Positions 53,147-61,493 of a stretch of DNA of 64,000 bases are shown one piece after another. The stretch is from Lateolabrax maculatus. Its lineage: Eukaryota; Chordata; Actinopteri; Acropomatiformes; Lateolabracidae. Positions within the stretch are counted from its first letter, which is position 1, and each line of letters opens with the position of its first letter. The notes beneath the pieces are model-generated. The model was not told where the DNA came from. It did not search any database and saw nothing but the letters and a program-made list of their open reading frames with translations. Made by a program: the position numbers and the translations under genes. Location: assembly GCA_031216445.1 (NCBI GenBank), contig CM062206.1, forward strand, positions 27,369,501 to 27,433,500, in the 5' to 3' direction.

Positions 53147-53330
53147 CACTGTAAATGCAAACATAGTATTTAATTAAAAATAGTAAATTGACTTAAATCA
53201 GTTTTTATCAAATTGCTATTAACACTCACTTTTAGTAAGTTACTTGTAATTTGTGGTTGAAAAATCTCACCAGCTCAGTCTACTTGAACTGGATTAATTT
53301 AGAAAAAGTATGTTTTCGATAATTGTGCTT
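53147..53330 (+). repeat. Left end of MITE/CACTA-like element
   Basis: AT-rich, with repeated AAGT/ACTT motifs, no open frame. It resembles in style the abundant teleost nonautonomous elements that begin CACTGTAAA; this is a recognition from memory. Confidence 0.45.
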
Positions 53331-53490
53331 TTACAAGTACATTTACTCAATACTGCACTTAAGTACAAAGTACTTTAAGTACTTTACTTTTTTTTCATAT
53401 TACTGTCTACTTTTACTCCACTACATTTCAGAGGGAAATATTGTACTTTTTACATCACTGCATATGTAATAATACATACGCGATATATAA
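53330..53490 (+). repeat. Common teleost interspersed repeat (AAGTACTTT/ACTCCACTACATTT type)
   Basis: The segment has the characteristic run of AAGTAC/ACTTTA motifs followed by TTTTACTCCACTACATTT and AGAGGGAAATATTGTACTTT, a pattern I know as very frequent in fish genomes. Family name not assigned. Confidence 0.5.
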
Positions 53491-53639
53491 TAATAATCAG
53501 TAGTATGCTACTTTTAATTTTAATATTTTAAGCATTTCTTTTTGTGGTTATATGTTTTTTACTTAATTGAAATTTTCACTGCAGGAGCTGTATTGTAAAA
53601 GAGTAGTTTCACGGAGTGGTATTAGTACTTTTGCTTCGA

Positions 53640-53822
53640 TTTGAAAACTTCGCCGGCTTTTTTTTTTTTTTTCCCGACCTGTGGGCATGCGCAACTCCGT
53701 CCTCTCTACGCCTGACGGTATGTCAACAACACACCCGCAACGGACGAGGAGCTGGACCTAATCCCTGCAACAGCACTCGTTAAGGTTATTTTCAGCATTC
53801 TTGTGCTTGGCACACTCATTTG
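53640..53822 (+). promoter_or_regulatory. CpG-containing promoter-like region and 5' untranslated exon 1
   Basis: It is the start of a locally CpG-richer stretch in an AT-rich window. GGGCATGCGCAAC at about 53684-53696 resembles an NRF1-type element common in TATA-less vertebrate promoters. The stretch ends in a strong donor (CATTTG|GTGAGT at 53822/53823). No convincing start codon context precedes the donor, so I read it as an untranslated first exon of the gene. The transcription start is not defined by sequence alone. Confidence 0.45.
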
Positions 53823-54334
53823 GTGAGTAATATTTTACCCTTGTTTAGACCGTTTTCTTTCTGTAAGTAAGCGCCATATTTTTCGTGCTTGCTAGTAATG
53901 ATGTGTGTTGTAATGTCAGCTAACGCTGCCTCAGAGCTATATAGCTCTGAGCTAGCTGAACTATATTATGGACATAACGTGTCTTACTTTTGTCACGTTA
54001 AAGTTGAGGAGAAACTTTAGTGTAGCGGTCGCGGGCGTGCTCGTCACGTGCACCCGCTGTCGGAGTTGATTTTTTTTTCTGAGGCCAGTCATCTATGAGT
54101 ACTCACTCACGATGAGAGACTGATCCCGGCGGTTTGTGAGTTTCCATGAGCAGGAGGGCATTCACATGGCAGAACATCAGAACAAGTCTGGATGTATCAT
54201 TTTATTTTACGCTCGGCTGTTAAGTTAGGACTATGCTAACTTAATGTTATTTTATTTAACCCTCCTCACTTAACACTAGTCATATTTGTAGCTGTGTCGT
54301 TTCCATGGTTACCACGTTTAGCGCGCCCAATGAG
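53823..54334 (+). other. First-intron sequence with CpG-containing stretch and 20-bp palindrome
   Basis: No open frame. It contains the perfect palindrome TCAGAGCTATATAGCTCTGA (53931-53950) and a GC-rich stretch near 54025-54065 with several CpGs. Nothing else is recognised. Confidence 0.4.
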
Positions 54335-54956
54335 CCGGTCACCCGCTCCACTCAGTGTGATCATTCTGCAGGATCAATGAACTGTCAGCGTGTTTAATCA
54401 ATCATAACTCTGAATACTAAACTGATTTTCACGGGATTGTTTAATGCAAACGTCACACATATATATATTATATATACAGATATATAGGGAGAGAGAGATA
54501 GATAGATAGATATAGATTTTCATTTTTTTTATATATATATGTAGATATACATATTCATTTTTTCTGAGATCTAACTTCTGTCTATTGTGTTTTATCTTAT
54601 ATTGATGTATAATGTTGTATTGTTTCTTCATTTTTCAACTTATTAAAATAGCTGAGTAGTACACAATCTGCTTCTGCTTCTCTATCATATATTAGTGTTT
54701 TTATATGTGTGTGTGTGTGTATTATATTATATCATACATAGCATATATCACATACCAGAATATTCTATTACCGTTATGCCTATTATGTATATTAAAATAC
54801 GCCGAATCATGTGTCCGGTATCATGCCTACATGTATGACGTTTGCAGAAAAAAATCCCGTGAAAATCAGTTTAGTATTCAGAGTTATGATTAATTAAATG
54901 CATTGACACTTCATTGTACCTGCAGACAGATTACACTGAGTGGAGCGGGTGACCGG
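54335..54956. repeat. Long inverted repeat with 126-bp arms
   Basis: Left arm 54335-54460 and right arm 54831-54956 are reverse complements with a few mismatches; for example, TAACTCTGAATACTAAACTG in the left arm returns inverted in the right. The 370-bp loop holds GA/GATA, TA and GT microsatellites. It looks like a foldback or MITE-like element in the first intron. Short open frames on either strand here are by-products of the symmetry. Confidence 0.8.
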
Positions 54957-55354
54957 TCCAAGATGGCGGCCCCACGTCTCGTCAGCGCCAATAGGCAGTA
55001 GCGGTCGATGCGGCGTCTACTCTTTATATGTCTATGCCGCACACTGTTTACTTGCGCAGTGCTTGTCTGATCACACGAGGAGCGCAGTGAGAGCCCGCAG
55101 ATCAGATTTGGGACAGACAAAAGGGTCTCCCTGTCTGTCTTTTTATCATAGCCTGTTACCATTGCTGGCATACTCAGTGGCCTAAGTTATTCTTTAAGGT
55201 TATGTTGTCTAGAATATGTACATTACAATACTGTCTTAGTGGGTAATAGGCCTATGTTACAGTTTTCACTTGTACTGGAAACAAGATGTTTATGAGTTGT
55301 GGTGAGCTTTGGTTGTGTTAAATTGTTGTATTCTTCTTAACTGTCCCCTTCAAG
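54957..55354 (+). other. Intron sequence before exon 2
   Basis: It begins CpG-rich (CAAGATGGCGGCCCC near 54959) and becomes AT-rich. CAAGATGGCGGC resembles a YY1-type core promoter element, so an alternative start here is possible. No protein-coding feature is recognised. It ends with a pyrimidine-rich acceptor CTGTCCCCTTCAAG. Confidence 0.4.
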
Positions 55355-55401
55355 GCTCAGGCAGATGGTGATCAATCCACAGTTCCCTTGATACCACATA
55401 A
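55355..55401 (+). other. Untranslated exon 2 (47 nt)
   Basis: Bounded by acceptor CCCCTTCAAG and donor A|GTGAGT. If the exon is read in the phase that continues into exon 3, it ends with TAA, so translation should begin in exon 3. It exists only in front of U9. Confidence 0.5.
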
Positions 55402-55650
55402 GTGAGTCATTTACCATTTACCTTTTGTACTGCTGTGTTCATTTGGTAGCTGTTCTTGTCTTAAAGAAGTGAAATGATTAAAAGCTTGATAATTAGATAG
55501 ATTTTTGAAAGGAAGGTTTTTTTCTGTTGCTCTGGTATTTCAAGTCTGATACTGCATGTTAGTGTTTTTGTTTTTTGTTTCTATTTTGCCGGGCTTGATG
55601 CTAAAATGATCTTTTCTTTTCAGATTTTTCAAGAAGACAAAAAACTTCCT

Positions 55651-56382
55651 ATGCAGTGGTTGTGTAAGTACTGCACATTTTGTGCTGAAAAGAGGTGCTT
55701 CTTACTTAAGCATTACCGCTTAAAACACGGGTGCCACACTCGAATATCACCACTACCGTGCCTTTATAAGGAGTGCCTGTGCACATTTAAATCTTTCAAT
55801 GCACTCAAAGTCCACTTATCAACATGGCACACTCAAAAGGACCTGGGGAACGTGGGTGAAACTGCTTTCCATTGTCAGCTGTGTGACTTTGTGGAGCCTT
55901 GCACTGGAGCTGACTTTTTTACCCATTTACGAAGACATTTGAAGCTGAAGCAAAAGGTTTCCTGTCCATATCAAGGCTGTAGCTTTCAGAGCAATGTTTA
56001 TTCAACCTTTAATGCACATAAAAGCAAAGAACATCAAGACCACAATAAGATGGCATTCAAACCTGAAATTGTGTCACATAATGTACTTGAGGTACCTCCA
56101 CCTAATATAAATATTCAACCTGAGGATAGTGCCCCTGAAACTGATCAGGTTGAGTTTGAGGTTACTGAGCTCAATGAAGATGTGGGAGACTTGGAGAGTC
56201 AGTTGGAACATAATGTAGCTGCTGTTTTTCTGAAAATGTCATCGATTCTTAACATCTCTGAAAATGCCCTGCAAGAAGTTATAGAGCAGATCAACCAAAT
56301 TTATGTGCTTTCACAGCCATTGTTACATACCTCGGTTGGAAAAATACTAAATCAACATTGTGGAGATGTTGAGGACTCTTAA
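55651..56382 (+). CDS. Four-finger C2H2 protein, 243 codons (U9, with native 5' side)
   Basis: This is the open N-terminal part of the broken gene. I place the start at ATG 55651 (MQWLCKYCTF) rather than the ATG at 55606, because the latter is upstream of the acceptor CAG at 55621-55623 and would be in the intron. Four C2H2-type fingers are visible at about residues 4-27 (CKYC...HYRLKH), 36-60 (C-x4-C...H-x4-H), 74-97 and 104-128 (C-x4-C...H-x4-H). An acidic linker (about 150-190) and a helical C terminus follow. The frame ends at TAA where the related protein family continues, so this would be a truncated protein, plausibly nuclear and nucleic-acid binding. Whether it is translated is unknown; the stop lies in a long exon with a downstream intron, so the mRNA may be unstable. 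Confidence 0.5.
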   Translation: MQWLCKYCTFCAEKRCFLLKHYRLKHGCHTRISPLPCLYKECLCTFKSFNALKVHLSTWHTQKDLGNVGETAFHCQLCDFVEPCTGADFFTHLRRHLKLKQKVSCPYQGCSFQSNVYSTFNAHKSKEHQDHNKMAFKPEIVSHNVLEVPPPNINIQPEDSAPETDQVEFEVTELNEDVGDLESQLEHNVAAVFLKMSSILNISENALQEVIEQINQIYVLSQPLLHTSVGKILNQHCGDVEDS

Positions 56383-59300
56383 GTGAGTGAGATAGCTAAA
56401 GTATTTACTGAGAATAATGTATTCCTGAAATTCACTTCTACTAGGGGGTCATTGTCAACCACTAGCAAGCGAACATCATACATTTGAAAAGAATTCTCAG
56501 TGGTGACGCCTATTGAGTTTGTCCTAAAAAATGACAGGCAGACAGTTGTGTATATCCCCATACTAAAAATGCTGCAGACATTACTAAACAATGGAGAAAT
56601 TTTAGATAAGGCCATGTCATCTGAGACAAATTTGTCACAAGGATACAGATCTCACAGGGATGGTTACCGGTTTAAAGACAATTCTCTCTTGACAGAGGAA
56701 GAATTCAGGATTGCTCTTTTCTTGTACATAGATGATTTTGAGGTGGCTAAGCCCTTGGGAACCTCCAGAAAGAAACACAAGCTGCCATCTACTGGGTACT
56801 TGGAAATCTACACCCTAAATATCGCTCCTCTCTTCATTCCATTCAGCTTGCTCTACTCATCATCGCTGAAGATGATATCAGGAAGTTGACTTTAAATGAG
56901 AGACCACAGTCTATTGAAGAATTAAAAGTGCAGCTGGTAGATAAACTGTCACTGCAGTATGACTTTAAACTGCAGTATGAAGATCAAGACTTCCATAATG
57001 CCCTCTGCAATTTGACTGAAATAACTGATTTACCTGAAAGAGCTACGCTCAAAATCATCCCTCTTGTGACTCTCCATTTAACCGCATTGTCATCACCCAC
57101 CACAACATCAGACACTGAGTGCAGCACAGCAGACACTGAGATCCTGTCGACAGGAAGAGCATCACCATCGCTAAGACAACAGTGGCCAGATTTCTTTGAC
57201 ATACCCAATTTCTCAGTTGATGTTGACTATAGACTCAGACAGGCAGATCTTGCCTTTATGAAGGATGGAACACGTATGACTCTACCACGAGATATGAAGC
57301 ATGACATACTAGAAAAGCTTGCTGAGACGATGTACAGTTTCAAGGCTTACCCTAAAGATGATGACTTCAGCAGTGTTGCAAAAGCACTAATTAGCAAACA
57401 CCCCTGCCTCACTGAGCCTGGACCACACAGATGGTATGGCTGGAAAAACAGCCTTAAATTATCGCACAAAGCTTCAAAAAGCTGGATGTGAGGATGTAGC
57501 AATCAATGGAGGCAAAAGAAGTAAAGGCAACCCAGAAGGAGAATCCTCAAGCAAGAATATCAAACGGCCAAAAAGAGGTGAAGCAAACTACCTACCTAAC
57601 TTACCTGAAGGACATGATGAAACAAGCCTTGAAAATGCCAGAAAGGTTCTCGTGGAAGAAATGAAGAAGAAACAACCCAATGGCACTCTCATCTCACAAA
57701 TGATGGACCAATCATTCCCACTACGCAGACAAGAAATTGTAGAAAAGGAACCTGCTGTACAGAACATTGTTGAACGATGGCCAGCACTCTTCACAGACAG
57801 GTAAACTATTTTTGTTCTCAACCAATAAAATAATGCCTATCAAAAAGAAATTCAAGGTGTGTGGCTAGAAATCCAAACACACTTGTTGGAATGTTAACAC
57901 TTCTGCCATCTCTCCATCCCTACCCACCCCTCTCTCTACTTTTCAGGTGTTTGCTGAGTTCAACAGAATCGCAAGTAAGAATCTTGAGGGAGACTTCTTT
58001 GAGGCTCTGGACCAGTATACCCCACGTTTCATTGAACTTTTCAAAACAAGAAGGGGAACTGTTGGCCAGAAGCTCAGTGAGCTGATGCAGCACATGAGCT
58101 GGATGGTAAGTAGGTTAATTTTGCTTTTGATCTGTGTGATAGTTCATCAATCAAGTTCTAAATGAGATGATCCAGCCCAACCTATTCTATTTCCTGTCTG
58201 ACTTGTGCTTGTGCCTTGCAAATTACTCTGTTAACTGGTCTTTTCTCTCTCTGTGTATCATTAGACACCAGACGTGACAGTACTTCGCTCTGTTGTCCTC
58301 AAAGGCATTCCTATTTTACTTGGTGACGACTCCAGTGAATTCTTCAAGACATGCTCTGTAAGTACTTGCACATAAGAAAAAGTTTGGTCTGCATTAAAAT
58401 AGAACTATATCTGTGCTGACATAGAAGATGTAATTTTATCTGCACAATATACAATATACATTTTGTACAGTGATTGATGTATTTTGTATGGCAATTCCTC
58501 CACAGCTAATCTGAGAGGTATTTAAACAGCCAGTAAATAAAAATGAAATTTGCCACATAAACGTTGTACACATTAATTAATTGTAAATCTAAGGAGCAGG
58601 AGTCCAGGCTGAAAAGTCAGTGTCACTGTTTAAGAATATATGGACCTTGTGGACCATAGCTTTAGTTTAATCATACCACATTTATTTTGTTGGTTATATT
58701 GTAACAATCCAGTGTGAACACATATTTAAAACCATATTCCCTAGCAAATGCTTTCAACATTAAAAATGAATGTTTAGAAGAGCATAAATTGCCATGCTGA
58801 AGAATGTGTGTGTGTGTCTTTGTAGGGTACAGCGAGAGACGAGGCCCTAGAATGCACTGTCGGTGTGCTGACAGTTGTCAGTGAAGATAATCCTCATGAG
58901 GGTCCAAGTTCAGTAGACCTCCAGCCCATCTCCACTGCCATCATTCTGGAGGGAGGTATCATCATGGATCATATAAAAAAACTTGCCTCAGGCAGTTTGT
59001 CTGTTATTTGGGCTTACATATGCTTTGCATTTGGATTACCCAAAATGCATGGCAAATACACTCAACTTCATTCAGACTGTGATGCTTGGACTGGGAAAGA
59101 AAACCTCCCACCAAAACTGTTAACTTTGAAGAACAGTCTACTGGGTTAGACCAGTAAAGAGCCATCAGCTGTCAGATAGCACTTTGTAAATTATGCAGCA
59201 GTTAATGTTCTCCTGTTATCAGAGAAAGTTTTATGCTTTCATGCAACTGAGCTGGCTTGTTTATGATCTCAAAAAAAAAAAAAATTCTATTAAAGTGTAC

Positions 59301-60500
59301 CATGTTATGCTAGTATGCTAATGGTGGAAATAGCGCCACCTTGTGTTGCAAAGAGTTGTTAGATAATGTTGTCAGAAAGGAACCTAGCAAGGTTGACCTG
59401 TTTACATTTGTGTTTTGGGAAAACTTTTAATTATAGTAGTTATAATGTAGTACAAATACAAAACCCAAGGAGTGATGTTTTTCTGTGTTGGTTTAAACCT
59501 TGGACTGATGCTCGCTTTGGGACACAAAAGCATTTGTTGTACTTTCAGTTTTGATCAGAAATGCAATGATTTTGCATGCACTGAAGTCCTGTAATTATCA
59601 GGTGTTTACCTGTTTAATATTGTGAGACTGTTACATGCATAGAATTAGCTCACAAAAATGTGGTTTTATTTTTGCCATGTCCATGTCATGTTCTACAGTC
59701 AAATCAAACCACAAGTTTGTTGTTTAGCTGCTGTTTTGTACTTGAATGTACAAGAAAGTGATACTTGGGAACAGAACACTTGAGGCTGAATAATAGATTT
59801 AATGCATATTGTTATTACAATAGCCTAACAGACATAGATCACACTATGAGCAATTTTGCAACTAGCTTTAAAATACATTAAATATGACAAGAGGATAGAG
59901 AACAGTCATTTTATTGTTTATTGTAAGGTTATTACATGAGTGATAAAACACACATTTTATATTGGAGAATTGGAATCAAAAGTAACAATATCGAACATTT
60001 ATTGTTCAGTCTAGATCTGTCAGTGATGCAATTATTTTTTTAATAAATGTTGTAATGCAGCTGAACAAACCCAGTGAGTGTTCTTTTAAAGTATATGTTT
60101 GTGGTGTTTTTCCCTTTATTAGGTAATAACAGCTAAAATAGATAAGAAATGGGAGAAGGACAAGGACCCATTCAAGGAAATTGGTTTGTTTAATTTAACT
60201 GAACTGAAATGAACTGAAAAAAAATGAGTGAGTAGTAAGTAGTAGGTATCATAATTCTAAGTGGGGTTAAATTTGTATCAAGCAGTCCACACAAAATGAA
60301 AAAATTAAGTTAACACTAAGCATGGCTATTAAGTTACATGAACTTTTTTTTTTTTTTTTTAGTTGTACTACTTGATTTGGTACTGCACACTTAAAATAAA
60401 CAAGCTTTTCTAACTCACTATTCTTAAGATTACTTTGCTTAATTTGCAACGAGTTTGCATACTTTTTTTAAGTAAGGTCAACTAATTAGATTTTACAGTG

Positions 60501-61373
60501 AGTATACGTACACACGTCTCCCGCAGAGCTATGTTGAAAGTCCCTCAATATTCAGTCGAGTATTGGCTAATGACCTGCAACACCTAGACGTGTCCAGTAC
60601 AGTACTACAATATGTAGATGATCTCTTGATATGTAGCACCTCCAAAGCTCAATGTGCACAAGACTCAGTCTCAGCCCTGATGGCTTTAGAAAAGGGGGCT
60701 CACAAGGTGAGTAAAAATAAATTACAGTTTTGCCAGACACAGGTTGAATACTTAGGTAGACAACTCTGTGGCACTAAATGAGCTATAGTGCCCTCACAAA
60801 TTGAGGCAGTATCGAAAGCTCCCAAACCACAAACGGTGAGACACATGTCGTCATTTCTGCCATCTCAGCTTTACTAGAAGCCATACACCATCCAAAAGTG
60901 TTAGCCATCATTAAATGCGTAGCTCATCAAAAAACGAATTCCCTGATAGCTAAAGGCAACAACTTAGCAGATGAAGCCGCAAAACGCATAGCTACACCCA
61001 CCTGTATAGAACCACTGCTAGTAGCTGGAGATTGTGAACCACTGACAAACTTATATATATATGATATATATATATATATATATATATGAGCTATATATAT
61101 GTGCTGCTATGTAATAGCAGCACAACATCAGGCAAGTCCATATGCACATTCTGTATGGGCAAAAAGGGGGGCAAGTATAATCACTGAAGAAGGTCCATCA
61201 CATGGGCTATGGCGAAGTGCACATGGACATATTGTCCTCCCAACATCTTTGGTACAGGTTGCTACACGTAGTGCGCATGGTCGGGACCATTGCACAAGTG
61301 GGGAGGTGTTGAGACGCCTTCAAGCAGTCTGGTGGTCACCATTTTTCCGACCTGCGTTTGTAGCTGAGACAAT
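60501..61373 (+). mobile_element. Retroviral pol fragment in U9
   Basis: Same remnant, with an Ala-side change G to A near 61010 (Glu for Gly) and the GGTCGGG allele. It begins right after the TTTACAGTG terminus at 60492-60500. Confidence 0.85.
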
Positions 61374-61493
61374 TTTGCAAGGAAGGTTTTTTTCTGTTGC
61401 TCTGGTATTTCAAGTCTGATACTGCATGTTAGTGTTTTTGTTTTTTGTTTCTATTTTGCCGGGCTTGATGCTAAAATGATCTTTTCTTTTCAG

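Larger units (their letters stand above)
44186..55503 (+). repeat. Array unit U8, long ancestral-type unit (11318 bp)
   Basis: This unit starts as a normal unit (CCAGG near 44274 and AAC at 44318, as in U6). It carries the 19-bp deletion but the common TTTGTTTAATTT allele, and a long TA tract (about 49713-49769). At 50055 the pol fragment continues into new sequence instead of joining the gene, and the unit ends at 55503 where the gene-side sequence returns. Without 50056-55503 its length would be 5870 bp, equal to U9. It is therefore the only place in the window where both sequences that were joined in the short units can be read. Confidence 0.93.
53690..59149 (+). pseudogene. C2H2 / PB1-like / SAMD3-like gene, only copy with 5' exons (U9), broken
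   Basis: Exons inferred from splice sites: E1 about 53690-53822 (untranslated, donor G|GTGAGT), E2 55355-55401 (untranslated), E3 55624-57800, E4 57947-58105, E5 58265-58357, E6 58826-59149. E4 and E5 are in-phase cassettes of 53 and 31 codons. From memory of the family, the N-terminal zinc-finger part and the PB1/SAMD3-like part both match multicopy teleost protein families. Lesions seen: TAA 56380-56382 and TGA 56485-56487 in the same frame, a frameshift near 56784, another near 57456 (reading passes from WKNSLK to NYRTK), a phase mismatch at E3/E4, and two compensating frameshifts in E6 at the A7 run 58975-58981 and near 59093-59102. After the second, reading regains the family-like C terminus and stops at TAG. 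A full-length protein cannot be made. Confidence 0.8.
53147..60500 (+). mobile_element. Candidate 7.35-kb DNA transposon carrying the gene (CACTGTAAA...TTTACAGTG)
   Basis: Left terminus CACTGTAAA (53147-53155) and right terminus TTTACAGTG (60492-60500) are perfect 9-bp inverted repeats. AGTA flanks both sides (53143-53146 and 60501-60504), and the RT coding sequence is interrupted exactly there. Termini beginning CACTG with a short target duplication are typical of CACTA/EnSpm-Chapaev group elements (established knowledge). No transposase is recognised inside; the interior holds the C2H2/SAMD3-like gene and its promoter. Alternatively, a short MITE inserted first and the gene segment entered it later. 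In the short units only the right terminus survives (for example 2264-2272). Confidence 0.5.
55504..61373 (+). repeat. Array unit U9 (5870 bp)
   Basis: This is the first unit after the long interval and the only one preceded by the native 5' side of the gene. Its left edge reads TTTGAAAGGAAGG, whereas every rearranged junction reads TTTGCAAGG. It shares CAGCTGG near 56932 with U6 and GGTCGGG near 61283 with U0 and U6. The 3' noncoding tract is 59150-60500. Confidence 0.95.

Noticed and set aside
54398..54893. Two small frames ending in the same peptide on opposite strands
   Set aside because: They reflect the inverted repeat arms, not two genes.
55606..55650. Upstream ATG as the start of the zinc-finger protein
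   Set aside because: It lies before the acceptor CAG at 55621-55623, so it is intronic in the spliced RNA; the ATG at 55651 fits better.
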